From NCBI RefSeq assembly GCF_001887355.1, contig NZ_MPIN01000002.1, positions 906,510 through 970,509 of the forward strand: 64,000 bases of DNA, read 5' to 3'. The position numbers were made by a program, and so were the translations under genes. This stretch comes from Cystobacter ferrugineus (GTDB taxonomy: Bacteria; Myxococcota; Myxococcia; Myxococcales; Myxococcaceae). This document shows, piece by piece, positions 15,015-23,282 of this stretch (positions are counted from its first letter, which is position 1; each line of letters starts with the position of its first letter). A model generated the notes under the pieces. That model did not search any database. It had not been told where the DNA came from and saw only the letters and a list, made by a program, of their open reading frames with translations.

Positions 15015-17177
15015 ATGAACTCATCCAGTCGTTGCCATCACTCCGGCGGCAAGCCACCGAGCGCGTTGCCGCGATGGGGCCTCGCGAACGCTTGTTTCTT
15101 CGCCGCCGCTTTCGTGGTGAGCAGCGCGATCTTCACCGCGGCCGTGTGTGGCATCGACAATGAATTGGCCACCCAGGTGCGCCGGGAGTATCTCCGGGAA
15201 CTCGTCTGGGCCAACGTGGCCCTCTTGCCGGGGTACGCGGTGCTCTGCGCCGCGCATACGCTCTTGAGCTGGCCGCTCGAGCGCAGGCGCCTGGCGCGTG
15301 GTACGCCTCCTGGAGCGGTCCGCCCGTTCTCTCGCTCTCTTCTCGCGGCGCTCTTCTGGAACCTGGCGCTCTGCTTCTCGAGCCTGGGGCCGATCGCGCT
15401 CTGGAGCACGGGCAACCTGGATGCGCTCGTGCGGTCGCTCGACGTCGATCTCTACTGGCTCATCGAGCGGGACCTTCATGTCGCCCTCACGGGCATCATG
15501 CTCCTGCTCGTCCTGTTCACGGCCTACGATGCCGGGTGCTGGGTGGCGCGAACGGCTCGGCGATGGCCTCGTGCGGCCCTCATGACGGGGGGCCTGGCGG
15601 TGGGTCTTCTCGTTTTGGGCACCGCATGGCCGGCGTGGCGCGGCACGCCGTTGCCCCGCGCGCGGCGGGAGCGGCCCCACATCCTCATCCTGGGCTCGGA
15701 CGCGCTTCGCGCGGATCATCTCGGCACCTATGGCTATCCCCGCCCCACGTCTCCACACATCGACCGGCTGGCGCGTGAATCGGTCACCTTCGAACAGCAT
15801 CATTCCGTGACACCTAGTACCACCGAGTCGTGGACGTCCACCCTGACGGGGCTCTATCCGATCCACACCGGTATTCGTTACATGTTCGTGACCCGCGAGC
15901 AGGCGGAGCGCATCTCGGCCCATCCACGGACGCTGCCTCGCATCCTGCGCGAGCGCGGATACGAGACGTTCGTGAGCGGAGACGGTTCCGCGAACAACTT
16001 CGCGAGCGTTGACCTCGGCTTCGACCAGACCTCCGTCCCCGACGATGAGCGGGTCAGCAGTTTGATCAATGAGCTGCTCGCCACCACGCACCCCCTCCTC
16101 ACCTACTACCTGGCCAATCCGCTCGGTGAGCGTCTGCTGCCCGCGATGAAGGGCTCCCGCGCGGCGCTCCATCCTGGGCGGATCACCGCGGACTTCCTCG
16201 AGGAGTTGGATCGCACGGCCGCCTCGGGCCAGCCCTTCCTGGGGCTGCTCTTCTTGCGCTTCACCCACCCGAACTACGACGTCGGCTACCCATACAACAA
16301 ACGTTTCACCGACGCCGGATACCGAGGCAAGAGCCGTTTCTCGATGCAATTCGACCCTGATGATCTCATCCAGGGTCATCTCGAGGGACTGTTCCCGCCC
16401 GCGGAGCGGCGGCATATCGTCGACCTCTACGACGGTGGAGTCTCGAAGTTCGATGACACCGTGGGGCAGGTCGTCGAGCACCTCGAGCGCACGGGGCTGG
16501 CCCGTGACACGATCCTCGTCATCACCTCGGATCACGGGGAGGCGCTGTTCCAACCCGACACCGCCCTGGCCGTCGAGAGGAACTTCTTCGGGGGCGACCA
16601 GCTCACGCACATCCCCCTCGTGATTCGCATGCCGGACAGGCGCTGGGCGGGAGCGCGGGTCCGAGGGCTCTCACGCACCATCGATCTGATGCCGACCTTG
16701 CTCGAGCTGAGCGGCGGCCCCGGCGCCTCGCCGGCCGTCGATGGCGTCTCGCTCGTCGGCCTCATCCAGGGCTCCCAGCCGGGACGTCCCGTCTACGCGG
16801 AGACGGGGTTCCAGTTCTATCCGCTCAACCTGCCGGGGGTGGAACTGCCTCTGCCCGAGCGGGTGGACCGGATGGGGTTCTTCGACCCGAGTGACAGCGG
16901 CCGGCTCGTGCTGCGTCCCTCGTTCCACGACGCCATCCTCGCGGCGAAGCACCGGATGGTGCGAACGGCGCGATGGAAGCTCATCTACCTGCCCGCGCGA
17001 CCCTCTCCCGTCTACCAGCTCTACGATCTCTCGCGGGATCCCAGTCAGCGCGAGGATCTCTCCGGACGTGGCCTGCCCGTGTTCGGCCGCCTCGTGCGGC
17101 ACCTCGATCACTGGATGGAGACCGGCGAGGAACTGCCCTGGTCGGATGCCGATGATGCCGCCGGGGCACCGCCCTAG
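15015..17177 (+). CDS. Membrane sulfatase-superfamily hydrolase/transferase
   Basis: A 720-residue protein: about five N-terminal membrane segments (residues 22-210) and a C-terminal alkaline-phosphatase/sulfatase fold facing the periplasm. Metal ligands are visible in ILGSDALRADHLGTYGY and ITSDHGEALF. At the nucleophile position, where sulfatases have C/S-x-P-S-R, it reads TPSTTES, so a Thr is the likely nucleophile, as in lipoteichoic-acid synthase-like phosphoglycerol or phosphoethanolamine transferases. True sulfatase activity is therefore doubtful. The ATG at 15015 places the first membrane helix near the N-terminus; an in-frame ATG at 14964 would add 17 residues. Upstream DNA is locally AT-rich with a TTGACA at 14907. 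Confidence 0.85.
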   Translation: MNSSSRCHHSGGKPPSALPRWGLANACFFAAAFVVSSAIFTAAVCGIDNELATQVRREYLRELVWANVALLPGYAVLCAAHTLLSWPLERRRLARGTPPGAVRPFSRSLLAALFWNLALCFSSLGPIALWSTGNLDALVRSLDVDLYWLIERDLHVALTGIMLLLVLFTAYDAGCWVARTARRWPRAALMTGGLAVGLLVLGTAWPAWRGTPLPRARRERPHILILGSDALRADHLGTYGYPRPTSPHIDRLARESVTFEQHHSVTPSTTESWTSTLTGLYPIHTGIRYMFVTREQAERISAHPRTLPRILRERGYETFVSGDGSANNFASVDLGFDQTSVPDDERVSSLINELLATTHPLLTYYLANPLGERLLPAMKGSRAALHPGRITADFLEELDRTAASGQPFLGLLFLRFTHPNYDVGYPYNKRFTDAGYRGKSRFSMQFDPDDLIQGHLEGLFPPAERRHIVDLYDGGVSKFDDTVGQVVEHLERTGLARDTILVITSDHGEALFQPDTALAVERNFFGGDQLTHIPLVIRMPDRRWAGARVRGLSRTIDLMPTLLELSGGPGASPAVDGVSLVGLIQGSQPGRPVYAETGFQFYPLNLPGVELPLPERVDRMGFFDPSDSGRLVLRPSFHDAILAAKHRMVRTARWKLIYLPARPSPVYQLYDLSRDPSQREDLSGRGLPVFGRLVRHLDHWMETGEELPWSDADDAAGAPP

Positions 17178-17409
17178 TCCTACCTTCAGCCGCTCCTCGA
17201 AGAAGACCTGGCGGCGCGCACCGCACCACCATGGGCAGCAACACGACGAGCCCGGCCAGTTGCCGGTAGAAGGTCTGGACCCCGGCGGAGTAGCCCGAGA
17301 CCGCGTCAGTGTGCACGGGACGGCAGAGCCTGGCGCCAGACGTCCGCGTCTGGACAGGAGGGGGCCACGTGGTGACACGGCGGTGACCTGCCAGCGGTAC
17401 GACGGGAGC

Positions 17410-18087
17410 ATGGCATCCACCGAGCGCATCGAGACTCTCCGGATCGAAGAGGAGGAAGTGAAGCCCCTGTTGCGCGGCGTGTCACATGCGCTCGCCTTCC
17501 TGGCGGCGCTCGCCGGGTGCTTCTTCCTGGCCACGGCCCCGGTCGAGGGCGCGCGGCACGTGGCCGGCCTGGTGTTCGGCGCCAGCCTGGTGCTGATGTT
17601 CGGTGTCAGCGCGACGTACCACTGCCCCAACTGGAGCCCCCTCACCTCCCAGCGCATCCAGCGGTGCGACCATGCGGCCATCTATGTGCTCATCGCGGGC
17701 TCGTTCACGCCCATCGCCGTGCTGGACGAGGCGGGAGGTTGGGGCCCTCGGATGCTCTGGGTGATGTGGATCGCGGCGCTCACGGGCGCGGGGCTCGCGC
17801 TGCTGGGCCACTCCGGGCCGCGAGGGTTGCGCTCCGTGCTCTATGTCGTGCTGGGGACGGTGTCGGTCCCGGTGATGCTGCGGCTGCCGGAAGTCATCGG
17901 CCCGGCACGCGTCGGGTGGCTCGTCTTCGGGGCCGTTGTCTATGCCCTGGGCGCCGTGGTCTACGCGCGCAGATGGCCGGATCCCCGTCCCACCCTCTTT
18001 GGCTACCATGAGATCTTCCACCTCATGGTCATCACGGGGGCCTCCGTGCACTACGCCGTCATCCTCGACGTGCTGTGGGGCGGGTGA
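17410..18087 (+). CDS. Haemolysin-III family (PAQR-like) membrane protein
   Basis: A 225-residue protein with seven predicted membrane segments and the family motifs: SATYHCPNW (Ser and His), CDHAAIYVLIAGSFTPI and the C-terminal GYHEIFHLMVITGASVHYAVI. In eukaryotic PAQR relatives the Ser/His/Asp residues hold a zinc-dependent hydrolase site; bacterial members affect membrane lipid balance and are seldom truly haemolytic. The start ATG at 17410 follows a 232-bp gap after the sulfatase-like gene. No clear operon partner. Confidence 0.88.
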   Translation: MASTERIETLRIEEEEVKPLLRGVSHALAFLAALAGCFFLATAPVEGARHVAGLVFGASLVLMFGVSATYHCPNWSPLTSQRIQRCDHAAIYVLIAGSFTPIAVLDEAGGWGPRMLWVMWIAALTGAGLALLGHSGPRGLRSVLYVVLGTVSVPVMLRLPEVIGPARVGWLVFGAVVYALGAVVYARRWPDPRPTLFGYHEIFHLMVITGASVHYAVILDVLWGG

Positions 18088-18288
18088 GGGGGTGGTGACT
18101 CCAGACACCAGGTGGTGAGTGCCGTCATCTCGCCGCGCGACGACGCCGGGTGGGGCGGGGGAGCGGAGCTCATTCCAAGTGACTGGTTTTCCTGGAATAG
18201 GGAAGCCCGGGGTCGGGGGACGAGGCGTTGGCATGTCTCCTGCTCATCTGGCGTGCTCTCTCCACTTCCTGGCCTCACGGATTCGGAA

Positions 18289-19248
18289 ATGTCCATCTCG
18301 GTCAATCGCTCTTCCTACTCCGCTCCCCTCTGGAGCACCTCCAACAGCAAGACGGTCTCCTCTCCGACCGAGAGCGTGGAGAGCACGCCCGAGCTGCAGC
18401 CGCTGAACGACCTGGTGCAGACGTTCCTGTCCGACTCCTTCGACGCCGGCGGGGTGGAGCAGTTGTCGCAACTGCTCGGCGAGTTCACGCAGTTGCTGAA
18501 TTCCCTGGGGGCGCAGCCGCAGGGGAACCCGTACGAGGACTCGTTCGAGGAGCCGCTGGACCTCGCGCCTGGAACGACTCCCACGCCCCAGGGGGGTCCC
18601 ACCGCGAACAACCCGGCCAACCCGACGCACCCCACCTACGACAGTGACGCGGGTCCGGGGTTTGGCCCGCCCTCCGCCGGGTCCACCGAGCAGGTGGATC
18701 CGAGCACGCCGTGGCTGGCCAAGAACAACGTGGGCTCGCCGTACAACAGCAACATGCAGCTCATCGACCCGAGCCAGAAGGACCAGTTCAAGTACACCAA
18801 CACGTTCGTCAACAACACGAACCAGCCGCAGACCGTCACGCTCTGGAACAAGACGGGCGAGGACGGCGGCCCGAACAGCGGGCAGTACTTCGACAAGAGC
18901 ACGCCGAAGACGTTCACGCTGCAGCCCGGCCAGTCGCAGACCGTGGCGTTCGACAGCAACAGCAGTGTCGCGTGGTGCGTGTCGAAGGACGGCACGGCGA
19001 ATCCGGGCGCGAACTCCGGCCAGACCTGGGGCGAGGCGACGTTCGCGAACGCCGGCACGGGCTGGAGCGGTTATGACGTCAGCCAGATTGAACCCGCGGG
19101 CCACAATGGCCGCATGTCCATCTCGAACGACGCCACGGGCAAGACGGTGACGGAGGCCAACGCCTGGCAGACGCCCTCGGACAACCCCGCGGGCCTCGAC
19201 GTGGGCGTCCCCGCCGGCCCGCTGAGCCTGACCACGACCTTCAGCTGA
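18289..19248 (+). CDS. Leaderless protein of unknown function, two-part, possible thaumatin-like C-terminal fold
   Basis: A 319-residue protein with no signal peptide. Residues 1-90 are Ser/Gln/Leu-rich with a predicted helical stretch (LNDLVQTFLSDSF; VEQLSQLLGEFTQLLNSLG) that recalls harpin-like secreted proteins; residues 90-150 are a Pro/Asn/Gly linker; residues 150-319 are beta-rich with NQPQTVTLWNKTGE, TFTLQPGQSQTVAF, QTWGEATF and GYDVSQIEP. The last part vaguely resembles thaumatin-like beta-sandwiches, but I am not certain. A single Cys is present. Start ATG at 18289 chosen by composition. A short hairpin follows the stop. Confidence 0.7.
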   Translation: MSISVNRSSYSAPLWSTSNSKTVSSPTESVESTPELQPLNDLVQTFLSDSFDAGGVEQLSQLLGEFTQLLNSLGAQPQGNPYEDSFEEPLDLAPGTTPTPQGGPTANNPANPTHPTYDSDAGPGFGPPSAGSTEQVDPSTPWLAKNNVGSPYNSNMQLIDPSQKDQFKYTNTFVNNTNQPQTVTLWNKTGEDGGPNSGQYFDKSTPKTFTLQPGQSQTVAFDSNSSVAWCVSKDGTANPGANSGQTWGEATFANAGTGWSGYDVSQIEPAGHNGRMSISNDATGKTVTEANAWQTPSDNPAGLDVGVPAGPLSLTTTFS

Positions 19249-19263
19249 GGCGCGGCCTCACGA

Positions 19264-19284
19264 CCCCGTCCCGTCCAGACGGGG
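19264..19284 (+). terminator. Short hairpin after the leaderless protein gene
   Basis: Seven-bp G:C stem (19264-19270 with 19278-19284), 7-nt loop, 15 bp past the stop codon; no U-tract, so termination is only probable. Confidence 0.4.
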
Positions 19285-19390
19285 AGCGGCGAGCTGTTAC
19301 GGCAATTCTCCTGGTGGGGGGGCGGATGGGACCTGGGACGTCATCGTCCCTGGGGTGACGTCCCCGTCGCCTGGAACCTCCTCGAGCTTG

Positions 19391-19451
19391 TCACGAGTCC
19401 TCTGTCACGAGTCCTCTGTCACCTTCCCCGCCCTTCCCCGCCCTTCCCCGC
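19391..19451. repeat. Short tandem repeats upstream of the toxin gene
   Basis: Two copies of a 14-bp unit (TCACGAGTCCTCTG, 19391-19418) are followed by three copies of a 10-bp unit (CCTTCCCCGC, 19422-19451). They lie 90-150 bp upstream of the Sit-like toxin start. Function unknown; slippage there could alter promoter spacing. Confidence 0.7.
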
Positions 19452-19537
19452 CCGACCCGGTGGCTTGACGGGTGCGCCCGTACTTTCATGTAGTTCCGGA
19501 GTGACGGCTTTAGCCGCGTCGCTTCCGGAGGTGCGCC

Positions 19538-21206
19538 GTGTCCATCCGTCTTCCTGGCGCTCGCGCCACGGGGGCGAGGCTGAGTCCCCGCGTTGGGGGT
19601 TGGGCTCTCCTCGTCCTCTTTCAGTTCTCATGCGCCACGGGCAGCCCCCACGGGGGTTTTGTCGGCTACCGCTCCCACTCGCTGACGCCCCCACCGGCTC
19701 CCAAGCAGCGTGTGGCCGCCACGGCGGAGCCCGGGCTCGAGTCCGCCACCGTGTACGACGTGGACTTCCTGGAGCCCGGCGCCGTCGCCACCCGGCCGGT
19801 GCCCATTCCCAGAGCCGAGTTCCAACGGGCCTTTCTGCGCCTCTCGCGCGACGTGCGGCTGGGGGCGAAGAGTCCACAAGCGGCCGCCCGGGAGTTGCTC
19901 CACCTGCTGCCGCCTCCGAAGGGTGGCGAGACGGTGGGCAGTCAGGGGGACTGGCTGCTGGAGGTGTATCGCGACCAGGCCTATACCCTGGTGCCCGAGC
20001 GCCAGGAGGGGCCGGTGGTGCTCACCCGGCGGATGAAGCCCTGAGGGCCAGGTACCTCCAGTGGTGTACGCCCCGGGGAGGCGGCGACTGCCTGGGCCTG
20101 TTGGACGACGGGCCCTACCTGCGCACGGATGACCGGCGGGCCTTCGCCCTGGCGCTGGCCTTCGGCCACGTGCTCGACGAGACGCGCCAGGTCCTGGTGC
20201 ACGAGCTGCTGGACGCGCGGATGATGGTGTCCATGGTCGTCTGGACGGTGACCCTCTACTGCATGATGTGGGTGGTGCCCGAGCCGACGAGCAAGGCCTT
20301 GGCGGCCGGCATGACCCTCCTGCTGATGGGTTACTTGGGCCTCCAGACGCTGTACGGGCTCATGGATGGATGGGCCCGCATGGCGGACACGGCGCACCAC
20401 GCCACCACCTTCGAGGAGTTGCGCACGGCGGGCGAGGAGTTCGGCAAGGTGCTGGGCGAGGACGCGGCCCGGGCCATGATTCTCGCCGTGGCCACGCTGG
20501 GAGGGCACACGCTGGGGCAGGTGCTGCCGCGGGTGAAGTCGCTTCCACGCTTCACCCTCGCTGGGAAGCAGTTCAAGGCGCAGGGGGCGTCGGCGTCATG
20601 GAGCGCCTGGAGGTGACGGAGGCGGCGCTCGCGACGGAGGGAGCCCTGGCCCAGGCGGTGGCGGCGGTGGCCACCTCCCCGCAGGGCCCCCTGGCCGTGG
20701 TGATGCTCAAGCAGGGGCAGGGCAGTGGGCCGGGACGGGCACCAGGGGGCCGCTTCGCCGAAACCGTCATCCGCCACCGGGGCGGCAACCGGCAGGTGGA
20801 ACTGAGCGATGGGCAACGCTGGCACCTACCCCGCGGAAAGTCGGCCGCCGATATTCCCGCCGAGGACAAGGTGGGGGACATGCTTCAGGAGGCCGTCACC
20901 AAGGCCGCGAACGAGTGGGGGCCCCACAGGCTCAGCCAGAACGAGCGAAAGGCCATCGACGATGCCAAAAAGGCGGGCGAGTACTGGCTGGCGCGGCTGT
21001 TGGAACGCGAAGCCCGGGGGCGCTACGTGCATGAAGAGCTAAAACGGCAATTTCAACATCGCTATCGCTTCAATCAGCAAGGAGTCGATGTGGTTGACCT
21101 CTCGCCGGGCGGATACAAATACGAGATTCTCTCTGGCACACACACGAACCTGGCGCGGCATGGCCGCCGTATGGCGGGAGAATTCTTCCGGATGCTCACC
21201 TTCTAA
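19538..21206 (+). pseudogene. Sit-like polymorphic toxin gene with two -1 frameshifts
   Basis: Three overlapping open frames read as one protein. Frame 1 (19538-20044) gives a lipoprotein signal (LVLFQFSCATG) and a 168-residue N-terminal domain. After about 20025 the next frame continues with DEALRARYLQWCTPRGGGDCLGLL, a hydrophobic pair near VVWTVTLYCMMWVV, and GEEFGKVLGEDAARAM. After the G5 run at 20583-20587 a third frame continues GVGVMERLEVTEAALATEGAL through a C-terminal toxin tip (QQGVDVVDLSPGGYKYEILSGT...FFRMLTF). Adding one base at each point restores a single reading frame of about 555 residues, the layout of SitA-type lipoprotein toxins that myxobacteria pass by outer-membrane exchange. 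Sit assignment is from memory of the family. A cognate immunity gene follows 11 bp later. Sequencing error in homopolymers is an alternative explanation. Confidence 0.72.
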
Positions 21207-21217
21207 AAGGGACGGTC

Positions 21218-21850
21218 ATGGATTGGCTCGGTAACGTCGTCTTCAAGGACCGGGAAATCGAAAACGAACGGCTGGAGCTGACGGACAAGAATGCGAACTA
21301 CATTCTCGGCCCCAACCTGACGCTGAAGAATTGCACTCTTGTGCTGAAGGTGGCCTCCAGGCGTCTGTCCATTGACAGAGCCCAGTTCGTCGATTGCGCC
21401 TTCGAGGTGAAACAGGAGTTGAAGAACTATCAGGACTGGATAGGGGCATCCCTCAAGGGATGCCGCTTCAAGGGGCGTCTGACGGGCTGCGATTTTGGCC
21501 ATTGGCCTGAATACAGCAGCCTGCCATGGTGCCAGCTTGGCTCCATTGAGGACTGTGACTTCACCGAGGCCCGTCTAGATGGTTGCCGCATCATGGGCTG
21601 TGACCCTGCCACCATTCGTTTTCCCAAGTGGCCCTGCTTCACCATCCTGGATCCCATTGGTCGTGCCGGCGAGCTACGCAGCGTCAAGTGGCCGGGCCGG
21701 TTTGGCTCTGTTGTCGTAGACGAGCTACACACCCAACCGCCTCGCACCACGGCGTTGACCGAACACTCCTTCACCCTCGCGAAGCAGTTGGACACAACCC
21801 CAGAAGAACTCCGGGCCGTCGTCGAGAGATTCGACTGCATCGTCTACTGA
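21218..21850 (+). CDS. Immunity protein of the Sit-like toxin, pentapeptide-like
   Basis: A 210-residue cytosolic protein with weak pentapeptide-type repeats (RAQFVDCAFEV; LKGCRFKGRLTGCDF; IEDCDFTEARLDGCRIMGCD), which usually form a right-handed beta-helix. It starts 11 bp after the toxin stop, the classical place of the immunity gene, and should protect the producer from the C-terminal toxin domain. Contains ten Cys. It is clearly paralogous to the second copy at 22239-22871, same length, same opening and closing residues. Function by context; the toxin's target is not evident, so neither is the mode of protection. Confidence 0.75.
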   Translation: MDWLGNVVFKDREIENERLELTDKNANYILGPNLTLKNCTLVLKVASRRLSIDRAQFVDCAFEVKQELKNYQDWIGASLKGCRFKGRLTGCDFGHWPEYSSLPWCQLGSIEDCDFTEARLDGCRIMGCDPATIRFPKWPCFTILDPIGRAGELRSVKWPGRFGSVVVDELHTQPPRTTALTEHSFTLAKQLDTTPEELRAVVERFDCIVY

Positions 21851-21879
21851 CGGGCCGGGTTGTCAGGCGACAGGAATTT

Positions 21880-21913
21880 TTGACCCCCTTACGTCACTAA
21901 AACTGACCCCCTC
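21880..21913. repeat. IS-end-like direct repeats between immunity gene copies
   Basis: Two TGACCCCCT units at 21880-21889 and 21904-21912, about 24 bp apart, in a stretch that is AT-richer than its surroundings. Repeated terminal motifs of this kind are known from IS21-family ends. No transposase sequence remains, so this is at most a scar. Confidence 0.4.
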
Positions 21914-21964
21914 CCAGTGCCCGGTTCCTACGTTGTGATGCTATGTCGTTCTGCGTCCTGCGTC

Positions 21965-22012
21965 CGCCTGCGCTCGCCCTCGCTGCTTCTCGAGCGAGGG
22001 CGAGCGCAGGCG
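21965..22012. repeat. Perfect 20-bp inverted repeat (hairpin)
   Basis: Arms 21965-21984 and 21993-22012 are perfectly complementary with an 8-nt loop (GCTTCTCG). The stem is far longer than ordinary terminators and abuts the start of the toxin-tip remnant. It could be a mobile-element end, a recombination scar or a strong transcription stop. Confidence 0.8.
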
Positions 22013-22027
22013 CCTGCCGAGCTGTAA

Positions 22028-22225
22028 CGCGAGGCCAGAGGGGCGGTTCGTGCACGAAGCGGTGGAAGCCAGTTGCGAGGCAGCCTTCAGTTCAAACACC
22101 AGGGAGTGGACGTGGTTGACCTGAAGACGGACCGCCAGTACGAGATTCTCGCCGGCACGGAGTCGAATCTGGCCCGTCATGGTCGCCGCATGGCGGGCGA
22201 GTTCTTCCGGATGCTCACCTTCTAA
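22028..22225 (+). pseudogene. Remnant of a second toxin C-terminal tip
   Basis: From about 22085 to the TAA at 22223-22225 one frame reads FKHQGVDVVDLKTDRQYEI followed by LAGTESNLARHGRRMAGEF and FRMLTF, nearly the same as the end of the full toxin. Further upstream (22028-22075) homology continues in another frame (GRFVHEAVEAS, compare GRYVHEELKRQ), so the fragment is frameshifted. No start or N-terminal domain exists; the fragment begins just after the large hairpin. This is the orphan toxin-tip plus immunity layout known from polymorphic toxin loci, where such cassettes can recombine into the full-length gene. Confidence 0.75.
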
Positions 22226-22238
22226 AAGGGCGGTGGCC

Positions 22239-22871
22239 ATGGACCGGTTCGGTAACGTCCTCTTCGAGAACACGGAGATTGAAAACGAGCGGCTGGAGTT
22301 GATGGATAAGGAGGCGCACTACTTCCTGGGCCCCAACCTGACGATGAAGAACTGCACCCTCGTGCTGAAGGTGTCCGCCCCGCGTCTCTTCTTCGATGGA
22401 GCACGCTTCATCAACTGCACCTTCGAGGTGAAGCAGGAGCTGAAGAACCATCAGCAATGGCTGGCAGCGTCGCTGAAGGGCTGTCGGTTCAAGGGGCGGC
22501 TGTCGGGGTGCGACTTCGGGCACTGGCCCGAGTACATGAGCCTGCCAGGGTTTCAGCACGGCTCCATCGAGGACTGCGACTTCACTGAGGCCCGGCTGGA
22601 TGGCTGCCGCATCATGGGCTCTGACCCCACGACCCTTCGCTTTCCCAAGTGGCCCTGCTTCACCATCCTGGACCCCATCGGGCGGGCCCGCGAGCTCAAC
22701 AGCGTCCAGTGGCCGGGAGGTTTTCGCCCGATCATCGTAGAGGGTCAGTACAGGGATCCTCCCTGCACAATGGCCGTAACGCTCTACGCTCCGTCCCTCG
22801 CCAGGCGACGAGAGACCACCGAGGAATCATTCAGAGCGGTCGTTGAGCAGTTCGACCGAATTGTCTACTGA
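22239..22871 (+). CDS. Second immunity protein (paralogue)
   Basis: A 210-residue paralogue of the protein at 21218-21850, with the same opening (MDRFGNVLFENTEIENERLEL) and closing (RAVVEQFDRIVY) pattern; most of the middle (FKGRLSGCDFGHWPEY, FPKWPCFTILDPIGRA) is identical or nearly so. The start ATG at 22239 lies 13 bp after the stop of the toxin-tip remnant. It probably protects against a related toxin variant made by neighbours, or against the remnant's ancestor. The last 50 residues differ most, which may reflect toxin specificity. Confidence 0.75.
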   Translation: MDRFGNVLFENTEIENERLELMDKEAHYFLGPNLTMKNCTLVLKVSAPRLFFDGARFINCTFEVKQELKNHQQWLAASLKGCRFKGRLSGCDFGHWPEYMSLPGFQHGSIEDCDFTEARLDGCRIMGSDPTTLRFPKWPCFTILDPIGRARELNSVQWPGGFRPIIVEGQYRDPPCTMAVTLYAPSLARRRETTEESFRAVVEQFDRIVY

Positions 22872-22921
22872 CACGAGGATGAGCGGGTCCGGAGCGGGCT
22901 CGGTGATGGCGCCACGATCCT

Positions 22922-23266
22922 TCACTCAGCGCGCGTGGCGCGCACGTTGTCGACAATCCATTGCAGGTAGGGCGCGTGGCCGGCCGCCACGTCCAGCCGC
23001 AGCACCTCCGGGCACTGGTAGGGGTGCAGCGCCACGATGCGCTCGCGTAGCGCCTCGAAGAGGGGCGCGCGGGACTTGAGCACGAGCAGCGCCTCGGGCT
23101 CGTCGTGGACCTTGCCCTCCCAGCGGTAGATGGAGCGCAGGCCGGGCACCACGTTGCCACACGCCGCCAGCTCCTCCTCCACGAGCGCGCGGGCGAGCTC
23201 CGCGGCCTTGTCCGCCGTGGGCGCGGTCACCAGGACGAGAATGGCATCGGTATGGGCTTCGCTCAT
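22922..23266 (-). CDS. cutA: Divalent-cation tolerance protein CutA
   Basis: A 114-residue CutA1 family protein: VLVTAPTADKAAELARALVEEELAACGNVVPGLRSIYRWEGKV and the C-terminal YLQWIVDN. The family forms ferredoxin-like trimers in the cytoplasm; a link with copper tolerance comes from E. coli but the true role remains unclear. The single conserved Cys (AACGNV) is present. Located 16 bp upstream of nothing on its own strand except the end of the immunity region; the PilZ gene lies just upstream, 16 bp away, so the two may be co-transcribed. Confidence 0.95.
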   Translation of the reverse strand: MSEAHTDAILVLVTAPTADKAAELARALVEEELAACGNVVPGLRSIYRWEGKVHDEPEALLVLKSRAPLFEALRERIVALHPYQCPEVLRLDVAAGHAPYLQWIVDNVRATRAE

Positions 23267-23282
23267 GCGCCCTCCCTGGGGG

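Noticed and set aside
17178-17409. A minus-strand frame with a membrane-like segment (FYRQLAGLVVLLPMVV)
   Set aside because: It may be a scrap of a former membrane protein gene, but just about 30 residues look protein-like and no start, neighbour or continuation supports it.
19465-20616. Reading 19465-20616 as an independent 383-residue gene
   Set aside because: Its first 190 codons are out of frame with the lipoprotein domain encoded over the same bases; only the part after about 20025 is protein-like, so it is the middle of the frameshifted toxin gene.
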